From contig NZ_JAHMHI010000002.1 in the NCBI RefSeq assembly GCF_018914005.1, positions 1 through 64,000 of the forward strand: 64,000 nucleotides of DNA, written 5' to 3'. Below, piece after piece: positions 36,151-47,166 of this stretch. The notes beneath the pieces were generated by a model. The model searched no databases. It was given only the letters and a program-made list of their open reading frames with translations, and was not told where the DNA came from. Every line of letters begins with the position of its first letter. Position 1 is the stretch's first letter. Made by a program: the position numbers and the translations under genes. Source of the stretch: Mycoplasma zalophi (lineage in GTDB: Bacteria; Bacillota_I; Bacilli_A; Mycoplasmatales; Metamycoplasmataceae).

Positions 36151-37999
36151 TCCTGAAAGAGTCGCTAAATTTAAAAATTATTTTTCAGCAAATACATCAT
36201 CTGACTTTTGAATTAAACATTCAAAAGATGATTATTTAAATTTAAAAAAAATTCAACAAAAAGATAACCTTGAAGAAGAATCATCTGATGATGAAGATGA
36301 ATTTGATTATTTTTCACAAGTGTTTGATTCTCTTTTAGAAAATAACGAATTACCTAAAACTGAAGAAAATAACTACTTTAGTGTAGCTACCAATATAATG
36401 TTTAAAAAAATCAACCAAAAAATGATTGACATTATTGAAGAAAATTATAATCCGAGCGAAATTTTTGTAGTACCAATTACAAAATCTCTTGAAGAAAAAA
36501 TTTCTTTAACAGAATCTGCTTTATCAGATCCAAAAATTAAATTAATTAGAAATCCATTTTTTATACATTACATCGATTCAGATAATGAAAATATATTATT
36601 AGCAAATCCAGCAGCTTATAACAAAGAAAAAAATATTTTATACTCTCAAAATGCTGTAACTTCTATAAAAAAATTAAAATATGTTTTAAAAGCTTATTGA
36701 GAAGCTGAAATTTTAAAACGAAATGATTTAAAAGTTGATGAATATATTTTTTTAATATTAGATAGAGATATTAATAAAAAAAACGAAGTACATATAAAAA
36801 AACAACAAGAAATTGCATATGCAAAAACTAAAAAAAATGGTGTAAATGAAGAACGTACTTTTAATATAAATGATTTACTAAACGATGGTTTTATAGATAT
36901 AACAAAATCAAATAAACAAAAAACCTTAGAACCTTTATCTCTTGACCAGTTTTCCAATTTATGGTTATCTTTACTAGTAAATAGTGATTCTTTAGATACA
37001 TATAATGAATCAGATAATATAAGTGATTGAGGTAAAAATGAGCATGCAAATTTAATATTTTTTACAGAAAATCCTAAGTTTGCAAACATAAATGGTACTT
37101 TTTTAATCAAAATAAAAAAATTTTTCTTTGAAAATAAATTCGATGAAATAAAAAAAGAAGAAGAATCTAAAATTGAATTGCAATATATTTTTAATAAAAT
37201 TAATTCAATGAATAAAGAACGTACACAAGATATTATAGAAAATATTCAAAAAGAAGGTTCAGAAGTAATTTGATATGATTTTGAGGGTTTCAGTTTACCT
37301 TTTTCACCATTAGATAATGTAAGACCTTATACTCAAGTTGTAAATCAAGTAAGTATTATAAAAACTATTACAGTAAAAAAAGATGATTCACTTGAATTAC
37401 AAATAATTGATTATGAAACAAAAGACATTATGTATGATCCAAAAACTATAAATGTAAATGATTTTATTGATTTAATTAATCAAGTTTATGGAAATAAAAC
37501 GCATGATGCATATGTAGTTTTTAATAAAGGTTATGAAATTACAAGAATGAAAGAAATGATTGAATATATTTCAAAAAATGAATTAGTTACTCCAGATAAA
37601 CTTAATGAAACAAAATACAAATTACAAAAAATTCAAGAAAATACTGTAGACATTATGCTTGCTTTTAAAAAAGATGCTATTTTTCTTCATGCTTTAAGAG
37701 GATATTATTCTATTAAAAAAGTTGAAAAATACATAACTAAATCTCATTTACAATTAAAACATTTAATCACTCCTTATAGTGAGTTAGAAGTAAAAAATGG
37801 AAAAATGGCAATGGATAATGCCATTTTAAGATATACCGAAGTAATTGGTGATAAGGAATGAGAATTAAAATCTAAAAAATTAAAAGAGTACTGTCACAAT
37901 GATGTTTTAGCAATGATTATGGTTTTTGATTTTATAAATAAATTACTAAAAGATGGTGTGGATAATTTAGATGATAAAGATATTGATATTTTTAATTAA
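36140..37999 (+). CDS. DUF2779-type protein with DEDD exonuclease domain
   Basis: 619 aa. The N-terminal half is acidic then mixed (DDEDEFDYF near residue 55). The second half is a DnaQ-like fold: first motif IWYDFEGFSLPF with Asp380 and Glu382, the segment RPYTQVVNQVSI typical of DUF2779, a middle motif AYVVFNKGYE, and the last motif CHNDVLAMIM with Asp588. Enzymes of this fold are 3'-5' exonucleases on DNA or RNA. It overlaps the PD-(D/E)XK nuclease by 11 nt. The start at ATG 36140 lies inside the previous gene. Together the three genes look like one DNA-processing or defence unit. Confidence 0.82.
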
Positions 38000-38004
38000 T
38001 ATTA

Positions 38005-38010
38005 TATAAT
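38005..38010 (+). promoter_or_regulatory. -10 box of tRNA cluster
   Basis: TATAAT 14 nt before tRNA-Thr. A second TATAAT at 38176-38181 precedes tRNA-Asn, so the cluster has two likely starts. Confidence 0.5.
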
Positions 38011-38023
38011 TATTAAATAACAA

Positions 38024-38099
38024 GCCAATTTAGCTCAGTTGGTAGAGCAACTGATTCGTAATCAGTTGGTCGTAGGTTCGATCCCTATAATTGGCACCA
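38024..38099 (+). tRNA. tRNA-Thr (CGT)
   Basis: 76 nt. Acceptor GCCAATT pairs with AATTGGC, anticodon loop TTCGTAA, T-loop GGTTCGATCC, encoded CCA. A second Thr tRNA (TGT) lies at 53929. Confidence 0.96.
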
Positions 38100-38207
38100 A
38101 ATGTTATTTAGACATATCGCTGGCAAATAAAAAAATAAAAAATAATTTTTTTTAACAAAACTTAAAAAAATGTTATATAATAATATAGCAATTTAAATAA
38201 ATAAGTT

Positions 38208-38282
38208 GCCGACATAGCTCAGCGGTAGAGCAGTTGGCTGTTAACCAATTGGTCACAGGTTCAATCCCTGTTGTCGGCGCCA
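38208..38282 (+). tRNA. tRNA-Asn (GTT)
   Basis: 75 nt. Acceptor GCCGACA with TGTCGGC, anticodon loop CTGTTAA, T-arm CAGGTTCAATCCCTG, encoded CCA. Confidence 0.96.
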
Positions 38283-38283
38283 T

Positions 38284-38359
38284 GGCCCTATGGTGAAGCG
38301 GTTAACACACATGGTTTTCATCCATGCATTCGCGGGTTCGAGTCCCGCTAGGGTCACCA
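38284..38359 (+). tRNA. tRNA-Glu (TTC)
   Basis: 76 nt, one base after tRNA-Asn. Acceptor GGCCCTA with TAGGGTC, anticodon loop TTTTCAT, T-arm GCGGGTTCGAGTCCCGC, CCA. Confidence 0.96.
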
Positions 38360-38363
38360 TTTC

Positions 38364-38439
38364 GGACGATTAGCTCAGCTGGGAGAGCATTGCCCTTACA
38401 AGGCAAGGGTCGTGGGTTCGAGCCCCTCATCGTCCACCA
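38364..38439 (+). tRNA. tRNA-Val (TAC)
   Basis: 76 nt. Acceptor GGACGAT with ATCGTCC, anticodon loop CTTACAA, encoded CCA. Last of the four-gene cluster. Confidence 0.96.
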
Positions 38440-38459
38440 TTTGTTTTAACGCCAATGAT

Positions 38460-38485
38460 AAAATGCCAAACGGCATTTTTTTTAT
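38460..38485 (+). terminator. Terminator after the tRNA cluster
   Basis: Stem AAAATGCC with GGCATTTT, AAAC loop, T-rich tail. Confidence 0.85.
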
Positions 38486-38503
38486 TTTTCTTTTAAAATA
38501 TAA

Positions 38504-38534
38504 TAAAAAAAGACTATTAAATTTAGTCTTTTTC
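38504..38534 (-). terminator. Terminator overlapping the pgsA stop
   Basis: AAAAAGACTA and TAGTCTTTTT flank TTAAATT. The stem includes the pgsA stop codon and serves the minus strand. It may act on both strands. Confidence 0.6.
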
Positions 38535-39308
38535 ACTTTTTTTATCCTTTGGTTCTGGTAATTTTTGAACCTCGATTTCATTATCAGAATTTGTATTTTC
38601 ACTATTTAATTGAGTATCTAGTTCTTTATGATCATCTATCACCAGTGGAGTGTAATTTCTGAATTCATAAATTCCATTACCATTTTCATGGGCTTTTAAT
38701 TCTCTTAAAATGTATTTTCAAATTGGTTTATAATATTTTATTAATGAATAAATAGCAACTAAATCTATTATTGTAAATATAACAGAAACAGTTATTTTTC
38801 ATACTTCTAAATGCTCAATATGATAACCTTTAAATCCTAAAATTGCATTAACTGCTAATACTATATTAATTGATGCTATTTCAATTGTTGTTTTAAATTT
38901 AATGATTTTTGGAACTCTAAAATAAATATTTTTTTCAAAAAGAATTAATTTACCTGTTAAAGCTGTTAAATCACGAATGAATAAAACAATAACAACACTT
39001 GTAAATATTAAGTTAAATTTAATAAAAAATAAAATAATAGGATAAATTAAAAACTTATCAGATAACTGTTCAAAAATAATTTGAATTGAGCTTGAACTAT
39101 GTTTATTTTTTATTCTCCCGTCAAAAAAATCACTAACACTTGCAATTAAAAATATCACAAAACAAATTCCAAATGTATATGGATATGCTGTTTCGAGTTC
39201 AAATATTTTCATTACACTTAGTAGTATAAATACAAATATACCAGCTAATACCCTCATTACAGATAAATATAATGATGAGTATCAATTTATCTTTTTAAAT
39301 TTCTTCAT
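38523..39308 (-). CDS. pgsA: CDP-alcohol phosphatidyltransferase family protein (PgsA-like)
   Basis: 261 aa, integral membrane. Predicted helices and the start of the CDP-alcohol site (VSDFFDG at about residues 54-60) place it with phosphatidylglycerophosphate synthase, which makes the PG precursor from CDP-diacylglycerol. However, the rest of the family motif (DG-xx-AR-x8-G-xxx-D-xxx-D) is altered: AR is KN, the Gly is Gln and the second-last Asp is Glu, before LSDKF. A hydrophilic tail of about 60 residues ends the protein. TATAAT lies 6 nt before ATG with no ribosome site. It could be a divergent enzyme or an inactive relative. Confidence 0.75.
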
Positions 39309-39329
39309 AATGCTATTATAAAAAATAAA

Positions 39330-39360
39330 AATAAAAACACATAAAAATTTTGTGTTTTTT
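39330..39360 (-). terminator. Terminator between small membrane gene and pgsA
   Basis: AAAACACA (39334-39341) with TGTGTTTT (39351-39358). The T-rich side on the minus strand ends the 54-aa gene. The plus strand also ends in a T-run. Confidence 0.7.
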
Positions 39361-39365
39361 ATTTA

Positions 39366-39530
39366 TTATGAATTGAATGTTATTGCACTAGTGGCAACAA
39401 CAACAATTGCAACAAAAACAATAACGGAAATAGAAATTAAGGTTTTTTTACCCGCTGCTGTTTTTAAGTATTTTATTATTTTTTTTAAATTTTTTTTGTT
39501 ATCTATCTTACTGGATTTACTTTTTTTCAT
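39366..39530 (-). CDS. 54-residue single-helix membrane peptide
   Basis: MKKSKSSKIDNKK.. is a basic N-terminus followed by one hydrophobic helix (about residues 32-49, ISVIVFVAIVVATSA) and a short FNS end. The ribosome-site-like AATAGGAAT lies about 10 nt before the ATG, and a terminator follows the stop. The plus-strand frame over the same bases lacks a ribosome site and looks like a shadow. I considered SecE and SecG, but no diagnostic residues are seen. Confidence 0.6.
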   Translation of the reverse strand: MKKSKSSKIDNKKNLKKIIKYLKTAAGKKTLISISVIVFVAIVVVATSAITFNS

Positions 39531-39604
39531 GATTAATCATTCCTATTATATAACTTTTTAGAGTATATTTTGAGTAATTTAAAAAAATATTTATAATTAT
39601 TATT

Positions 39605-40375
39605 ATGACAATTAGTGAAGCAAACAAAAAACAAAAAACAAAAGTTTTTATTGATTTTGAAGCAATAACTAATCCATTTGCAAGGATTATTAAAATTGAA
39701 AATTCAACACCATATTGTTACACATTAGGGTTTCAAGATGAACATGGAATTTTTAAATCTCGTACTTATGTTATGAATTTTAAAAGTAATAAAAATTTTT
39801 ATGAAACTTTAAGATTACAAATCAAAAAAGACATAAAAAAAATTAATCCTAAGATCAAAATTCAAGATGTTGAATTTGTAGGACATAATCCGGTTTTAGA
39901 AAATAAATGTTTAAAAAAATTGTTTCCAAAAAATAAAGTTAGCCCTTTAATAAGTCAACAAACAATTAGCTTATCTACCTTAACAAGAAGGGAATTTAAA
40001 AAACAATATTTTTCCGAAATTAAAGAAATTATTAGACAAAAAAGCAAACATAACGTTTTTAAAAACAGAATTTTATCAAATAATGGTGCCATTGCTAGTT
40101 ATGTTGGTTTTTTGTTATTTTGTAAAGATAATAATTTCGAAACAACAAAACATTATTACATTGAAATTAATAAACAACTTTTAATAAAAGAATTAAAAGA
40201 ATATTCTCATGATGATGTATGAAAAATGGAATATGTCAACAAGCATTTAGATGAAGTTGATATGTGGCTTAAAGATATAAACCACAGAAGAGAATTACTT
40301 AAACAATTAAACGCTTTAGACTTAGATGAAAACATGACAATAAAAGAATTAAAAGATAGGATTTGGGATATTTAA
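39605..40375 (+). CDS. DEDD-type exonuclease-like protein, paralogous fold to 36140
   Basis: 256 aa. The N-terminal motif KVFIDFEAI has Asp17 and Glu19, followed by YCYTLGFQDE. A middle segment FVGHNPVLENKCL fits the second acidic motif region, and YSHDDVWKMEYV has Asp203/204 as the last acidic motif. This is the DnaQ/DUF2779-like arrangement seen in the 36140 gene, but without its long N-terminal half. The substrate is unknown. TATAAT lies 7 nt before ATG with no ribosome site, so it is probably leaderless. A TGG Trp codon occurs near the end. Confidence 0.75.
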
Positions 40376-40404
40376 AATAACTAATTTATGGTAGAATTTT
40401 TATT

Positions 40405-41955
40405 ATGAAAGCACTAATGAGTACAAAAAGTTTTATAGTTAAACATTTACCACGAAGCAAAAAAGACTGAAAGACCTATTTGAAAATAACGGTTCCGGTA
40501 ATTTTCACTGAAATTATTTTTTCGCTAACCGCTTTTTTAGATAATTTTATGGTAACTCATATTCCTAATGGTGTTAATGCTCTGAGTTATGCAAATTTTT
40601 GAACTGGTATTTTAACAATGATTTTTATTACAATAAATACTATTGCAAGTATGTTCGTTGGACAGTTTTATGGTTCAAAACAATATAGTAATTTAAATCA
40701 AATTATGGCACTTAGGGTTTGAACTTATTTATCAATTGCTTTAGTTTTTGCTATTCCTGCTTTAATAATTCCTAACCAATTTATTCAACTTGTTGGGCCG
40801 GGAGATAGTGTTGCTTTAGAGTCAAGTTCCAATTATTTAAAATTAATGACAATTGCATGATTTGGATTGGCAATTGCATGAAATACAAATGGATTATTAA
40901 GCGAAACGGGTAAAAGCTTTTATTCAATGTTAACCGCTATTACAAATATAACAATTAATTTCACTATTAATTCAATTTTATTATTTGGTTTTAAAATGGG
41001 TGCAGAGGCGGCTGCTTATGGAACTATTGCTAGTGTTTTTACTAGTATTTTTCTTGACTCATATTGAATGATAAGAAAAAATAAACAAATTTGATTAAAT
41101 CCCTTAAATTTATTTTTTATTACAAAAAAAATAGCAAAATTGTATATTTCTAAAATTTTTGCATTTATAATAGCTCTTAGTGCTATGATTGTAATTCCTT
41201 TAAGGATGATTATTTGAAATAGAGCTTTTCCACCGGGAACGGTTAATGAACAATATATGCGACTTTCAGCTGCAAGTATACTTACTTTAACAGAATCAAT
41301 TGCCAGTGTATTTGGTGCAACAATAGCAGCATGTGGAGCTAATGTGGCGGTTTTTGTTGCAACCAAATTAGGTGAAAACAAATTTGAAGAAGCAGAACGC
41401 CACGCATTAAGTCTTAAAGGATTTCATCTTGTTATTGGTTCATTTTTAAGTATGCTTTTGATAATTTGTGGGGCAATAATTTATGAAACAAATTCCCTAA
41501 CAACAGGTGTAAAAAAAGAAGTTGTGAGTCGTTTGAACACTTTTAATTTTGAAGAATTAAGACAAATGACAAATATAGTTGCAAATACAAAACAACAATT
41601 AATACTACAAGCAGCTTATAATGCTTCATTAATTCAAGCAAAATATTTATTTTTAACAATTCTAGCAATTGCCTTAACAAGTCCATTGCAAAACTGATTC
41701 TATACAACAAGCGCAATAATAAGTAGTGGAGGAAGAAGCACATTAAGTAGTATTACAAACTTCACTTGTCAGTGAACCCATTTTATATTTTTAATTATTT
41801 TAGGACTATTAATTGTTCCTAAATATCATATTTCATTGCCATTAACTTATTTTTTATTCTATACATGAGATGTCATGAGGCTATCAATTTTTGAATTTGT
41901 ACAACATAAATTTAACTGAAAAGTAAACATTACAAACGACAAAGCTCAAATTTAA
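40405..41955 (+). CDS. MATE-family efflux transporter
   Basis: 516 aa, about 12 helices in two repeats. MATE features include EIIFSLTAFLDNFMV, a first-half signature near NTIASMFVGQFYGSKQY, and the second-half counterpart CGANVAVFVATKLGENKFEEAE, which is the repeat of the first. MATE proteins export drugs or other cationic compounds using ion gradients. TAGAAT lies 7 nt before the ATG at 40405 and no ribosome site is visible; ATG 40417 is an alternative. The loop between helices 7 and 8 region is long (VKKEVVSRLN). Confidence 0.85.
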
Positions 41956-41997
41956 AAAAACTTTTTAATTAGGGCTTTTTTTATTATAATTTTAAAT

Positions 41998-44826
41998 ATG
42001 AAAAATGACAAAATAATAATTAAAGGTGCAAAAGAAAATAATCTAAAAAATGTGAGTTTAGAGTTACCAAGACAAAAGTTAATAGTTTTTACAGGATTAA
42101 GTGGATCTGGAAAAAGTTCACTGGCTTTTAATACAATTTATGAAGAGGGTAAAAGACGTTATGTAGATAGTTTGAGTTCATATGCAAGACAATTTTTAGG
42201 CAATACAAAAAGACCTAATGTCGAAAGCATAGAAGGTTTAAGTCCCTCAATAAGTATTGAACAAAAAACAACACATAATAATCCCCGTTCAATTGTTGGT
42301 ACTGTTACTGAAATTTATGATTATTTAAGATTACTTTATGCAAGAATTGGAAAAGTTTTTTGTCCAACTCATAATATAGAAATTAAAGCCCAAAAACATA
42401 AAGATATAATTGATGCTATTTTCAGATACAAGGAAAACGCAAAATTATATATATTAAGCCCCATTGTTTTTGGCGAAAAAGGTTCGCATCAAGCAAAATT
42501 AGCACAGCTAAAAAGAGAGGGATTTGTAAGGGTTAAAATTAATGATGATATTTACTCACTTGATGATGAAATTAATTTAGATAAAAACAAAAGATGAAAT
42601 ATTGATATTGTAATTGATAGATTAACTTTAAAAGAAACAGAAAGACAAAGAATATCACAAGCTGTTGAAATAGCTTTAGAACATTCAAATGGATTTGTAA
42701 GAGTTTATGAATTAGATCAAGATAGCCAATTATTTTCAATTCACTATTCATGTGAATACGGTGATTTTGATATGCCTAAAATTGAACCTAAATTATTTTC
42801 ATTTAATAGTCCTTATGGAATGTGTGAAGAATGCAAGGGAATCGGGATAAAATTACACGCTGATTATGAAAAAATTGTTCCTAATCCTAAAATGACAATA
42901 AAAGCAGGAGGGATTAAATACTTTGAAAATATTGTCAATACTCAAAATTTAGAATGACAAGAATTTAAAGTGCTTTTAGATCGTTATGGAATACCAATTG
43001 ATGTTCCTATTGAACAACTAACTTCAAAACAATTAAAAATTATTTTACGTGGATCAGAAGAAGAATTTGAATATGTTTTAATTTCTTCATCAGGAAATAA
43101 ATATCAAAGAAAAGGTTACATCGAAGGAATTGCAACTTTTTTAGAAAGAAAATATTTAGAAACTTCAAGTGAAGAAATAAGAGCATGATATAAAAAATTC
43201 ATGAGTGAAATTACTTGTAATGTATGTAATGGTTCAAGATTAAATGAACATGCTCTTGCAGTTAGAATAAATCAAAAAAATATTTTTGACATTTGTTCAT
43301 TAGATATAGCGGATATTTTGGAATTTATTAAAAATCTAGAATTAAGTCCAACAGAAGTGGAGATTTCTAACTTAATTTTAAATGAAACTATTCACAGATT
43401 AGAATTTTTAATTAATGTTGGCCTTGATTATTTAACTTTAAATAGAAAATCAGAAACATTAAGTGGTGGAGAAGCTCAAAGAATAAGATTAGCAACTCAA
43501 ATTGGTGCTAATTTAACAGGGATTTTATATGTATTAGATGAACCAAGTATTGGGCTACATCAACATGATAATCAAAAACTTTTAAATTCTCTTAAAAAAA
43601 TGGTTGAAATAGGAAATACTTTAATTGTTGTTGAACATGATGAAGAAACAATTTTAGAAGCTGACTATATCGTTGATATAGGACCTGTTGCTGGTGATAA
43701 GGGTGGTTATATAGTTGCCCAAGGAAATTTAGACGATATTATAAATTCACAACAATCTATTACTGGTAAATACTTAAGTGGGGAATGAAAAATAGAAGTT
43801 CCTACATCAAGACGTAGTGGTAATGGAAAAGTTTTAAGTATTAAAAATGCTTCAAAAAATAACTTAAAAAATATTGATGTAAAAATACCGCTAGGTAAAT
43901 TTGTTTGTGTTACAGGTGTTTCTGGTTCAGGGAAAAGTACCTTAGTTAATGAAATTATTTTAAATGAATTAAATTTACATCTTTCAAAAGATTCAATTTC
44001 AAAATCAAATACAAAACTTACTGGTGATGTATTTATTGATAAAGTTGTTCAAATTACTCAATCACCAATAGGAAGAACACCAAGATCAAATCCTGCAACT
44101 TATACTAGCGTTTTTGATGACATTCGTGATATTTTTGCAAATGTTGAAGAATCAAGAATAAGGGGATACAAAAAAGGCCGTTTTAGTTTTAATGTCCCTG
44201 GTGGTAGATGTGATAAATGCCAAGGTGATGGAGTAATAAAAATTGAAATGCATTTTTTACCTGATGTTTATGTTACTTGTGATCACTGTGATGGAAAAAG
44301 ATACAATCAAGAAACTCTAGAAATTAAATATCACCAAAAATCAATTAATGATGTTTTAAATATGCGTGTTCAAGAAGCGTATGATTTCTTTAGTTCTAGA
44401 ACAAAAATTCAAGCAAAATTACAAACTTTGTTAGATGTTGGACTAGGTTACATTCAACTAGGTCAAGCTGCAACAACACTAAGTGGTGGAGAAGCTCAAA
44501 GAGTTAAATTAGCAACTTACTTACAAAAAAAACCTACCGGACAAACTTTATTTATTTTAGATGAACCAACAACTGGACTTCATACTCATGATGTTAAAAA
44601 ATTATTGTCAGTTTTAAATCGTATTGTTGATAATGGAGATACTGTTTTAGTAATAGAACATAATTTAGATATTATTAAAAATGCTGATTATATTATTGAT
44701 TTAGGACCTGGTGGTGGTAAAAATGGTGGTAAAATTATTGCAACAGGAACACCTGAGCAAGTGTCTAAGCAAGATAATTCATACACAGCTAAATACTTGA
44801 AACAAATACTTATTAAAAATAATTAA
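41998..44826 (+). CDS. uvrA: Excinuclease ABC subunit A
   Basis: 942 aa, full family length. It recognises damaged DNA in nucleotide excision repair. Two ABC ATPase halves: Walker [13 protein letters not shown] near residue 35 and [11 protein letters not shown] near 640; signatures [12 protein letters not shown] and [12 protein letters not shown]; Walker B LYVLDEPS and LFILDEPT. Zinc-binding Cys pairs appear in [18 protein letters not shown] and CDKCQGDG / [16 protein letters not shown] lies 7 nt before ATG, with the same 17-base sequence as upstream of rluD, indicating leaderless transcription. Confidence 0.97.
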
Positions 44827-44860
44827 TATAATATAATTAGTAATAAAAGAAAGGAAGAAC

Positions 44861-45838
44861 ATGGAAGCTTTTTTAGAAAAAACTATTCAAGCATTTAGTG
44901 GATATATTCCTGATGATCCTGATACAGTTTTAAAATTAGGTAATATAAGACTTTATTCATTATTAATGATGCTTGGTATGTTTTGTGCTATTTTAACAGT
45001 TTATTACTTTTGAAGAAGAGAAAAATATCCTTTTGAAATTTTTGCAACAGTAGTAATTATTACATTACCTTCAGCAATTGTTGGTGCGAGATTATTTTTC
45101 ATTTTTGAAAGAATGGCTTGAGGAGATTGAATATACTTAAAATCAAACTGATATAAAGTTTGAACAGGTGGATTATCGATTCAAGGTGGAGTAGTTACTG
45201 CTACGATAGCAGATATTATCTTTTTATCATTTTTTAGGCATAAAATTGACATAAAAAAATGTTTTTCAATTATTTTACCTGCAGTATTTATAGGACAAGC
45301 AATTGGTAGATGAGGAAATTTTTCAAATCACGAACTATTTGGAAAAGCAATTTCAGCAGATGATTTATCAATTGTATGATTACCTGATATCATTAAAAAA
45401 CAAATGTTTATAAACTATAATGGTATTTCATCATATAGAGTTCCTTTATTTATTTATGAATCAATTGCAAACTTAATTGGATATATAACACTTGTTTGAA
45501 TTTTAAATAAATACAATTGATTAAGACCTGGAACAACAGGTGGACTTTATTGAATTTTCTATGGAATTATAAGAATTAGTATGGAAAATTTAAGACAAGA
45601 TCACTATACATTTTATAATGTGTTTAGTTCTTTATACATTATTTTTGGAATTACTATGGTTTTATATTTTGAATTATCTATAAATAAGCGTTATACGGTT
45701 TATTTAGTAGAACCTTCAAAATCACCTAAATGAAACAAACTTCTACATTTTTACGTGTGAGAAGATTCAGAATTATACACTTTACGTAAATTAAAAGAAA
45801 AACAACGTAAAGAATTATTAAAATCAAAAGCAGCATAA
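44861..45838 (+). CDS. lgt: Prolipoprotein diacylglyceryl transferase
   Basis: 325-aa membrane enzyme that adds diacylglycerol to the lipobox Cys of prolipoproteins, needed for the lipoproteins encoded in this window. Signature GRWGNFSNHELFGKA, plus VGARLFFIFE and YESIANLIGY, with about seven helices. Many Trp are TGA. The tail is basic and about 50 residues longer than the minimal family. AAAGGAAG ribosome site. trxB follows 11 nt after the stop. Confidence 0.95.
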
Positions 45839-45849
45839 AAGGAATCAAA

Positions 45850-46767
45850 ATGGAAAATACAACTGATTATGACGTTTTAATTATAGGCTCAGGGCCTGCT
45901 GGACTTACAGCTGCAATTTATAGTCAAAGAGCAAAATTAAGTACGGCTTTTTTAGAAAAATCAGTACCAGGTGGTAAATTACCAAATCAATCAAAAATTG
46001 AAAATTGACCAGGTGATGAAACAATAAAAGGTTCTGATTTAGCGCTAAGAATGTTTATGCATGCTACAAATTTAGGTGCTAAATATTTATATGGCGATGT
46101 AAAAGAAATTATTTCTAAAGAAGATGAATACAAAGAAGTAATTATGGCTGATGGTTCAAAATTAACTTCAAAAGCAGTAATTATTGCAACCGGTATGATT
46201 TCAAATATTCCATCTTCAATAAAAAACATCGAAAAATATGATGGAAAAGGTTTAAGTTATTGTGCAATTTGTGATGGTCCTTTATATGCAAATAAACCCA
46301 TGGCAATAATTGGTGGTGGAAATAGCGCAATAGAAGAAGCAGCTTATGTTTCTAATATAGCAAGCCATGTCTATATTTTTGTACGCGATAATCACACAAT
46401 AGCAGAACAATCATTAGTTGATGATCTAAAAAAACGTAATAATATTACCCTTTTATTAAATAGCGAAATAAAAGAAATTAATGGCGAAAATGGTGTCGAA
46501 AAAATTTTAGCTGATGTTGATGGTCAAATAAAAGAAATTGAAGTGAGTGCAATTTTTCCTTACATTGGTTTTCGTCCAAGTACTGCATTTTTAAAAGAAT
46601 TAGATATTTTAGATGAAAATGGTTTTGTAATCACTAATGAGGACATGGAAACAAAAATAAAAAACGTTTTTGCTATTGGTGATGTAAGGCAAAAAGCAAT
46701 AAGACAAATTACCACAGCAACAAATGATGGAACAATCGCAGCAAAAATTTTATCAAATCGTTTATAA
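45850..46767 (+). CDS. trxB: Thioredoxin reductase
   Basis: 305 aa. FAD motif IIGSGPAGLTAA at the N-terminus, redox-active CAIC in SYCAICDGPLY, NADPH motif IIGGGNSAIEEA and the C-terminal FAIGDVRQKAIRQI. It uses NADPH to reduce thioredoxin; a trxA gene is at 49168. AAGGAAT ribosome site, close behind lgt. A terminator follows. Confidence 0.96.
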
Positions 46768-46787
46768 TACCCTCGGGTATTTTTTTA
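46764..46787 (+). terminator. Terminator after trxB
   Basis: ATACC-CTCG-GGTAT hairpin immediately after the stop, then TTTTTT. Confidence 0.85.
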
Positions 46788-46899
46788 CGCAAATTTTATA
46801 AATGATTTATTTTCAAAAATAAATAAAAAAATTATTTTTTTTTATAAAAGTTTTTAAATTTGTATTATAATGTATATTGCACTTTAAGAAAGAGCAAAT

Positions 46900-46983
46900 G
46901 GGAGGGTAGCGAAGCGGCCAAACGCGGGTGGCTGTAACCCACTTCCTCACGGTTCGGGGGTTCGAATCCCTCCCCTCCCACCA
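46900..46983 (+). tRNA. tRNA-Tyr (GTA)
   Basis: 84 nt class II tRNA with long variable arm. Acceptor GGGAGGG with CCCTCCC, anticodon loop CTGTAAC, CCA encoded. TATAAT at 46866-46871 is its -10 box. Confidence 0.95.
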
Positions 46984-46986
46984 TTT

Positions 46987-47061
46987 TGCCCTTTAGCCAA
47001 GCGGTAAGGCAGAGGTTTTTGGTACCTCCATGCGTTAGTTCGAATCTAACAAGGGCAGCCA
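46987..47061 (+). tRNA. tRNA-Gln (TTG)
   Basis: 75 nt. Acceptor TGCCCTT with AAGGGCA, anticodon loop TTTTGGT, encoded CCA. Confidence 0.95.
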
Positions 47062-47075
47062 ATCAGAAATGACCT

Positions 47076-47110
47076 AAAAACAGAAGATTAACTTCTGTTT
47101 TTATTTTTTA
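47076..47110 (+). terminator. Terminator after tRNA-Gln
   Basis: AAAAACAGAAG with CTTCTGTTTTT around ATTAA, T-rich tail. Confidence 0.9.
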
Positions 47111-47126
47111 ATTAAATTTTAAAAAT

Positions 47127-47163
47127 AAAAAAGCACTTTTTTTAATTCAATAAGTGCTTTTTA
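47127..47163 (-). terminator. Terminator of the AhpD-like gene
   Basis: AAAAAAGCACTT (about 47127-47137) pairs with AAGTGCTTTTT (47152-47162). Its minus-strand T-run ends the 47167 gene. The stem can also work on the plus strand. Confidence 0.8.
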
Positions 47164-47166
47164 GTA

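Noticed and set aside
39352..39561. Plus-strand 69-aa hydrophobic frame
   Set aside because: No ribosome site, and it overlaps a better supported minus-strand gene with ribosome site and terminator.
46865..47062. Minus-strand frame over tRNA-Tyr/Gln encoding VRFELTHGG-like text
   Set aside because: It is the complement of two tRNA genes. The same artefact recurs at 38396-38602, 50292-50525 and 53935-54126.
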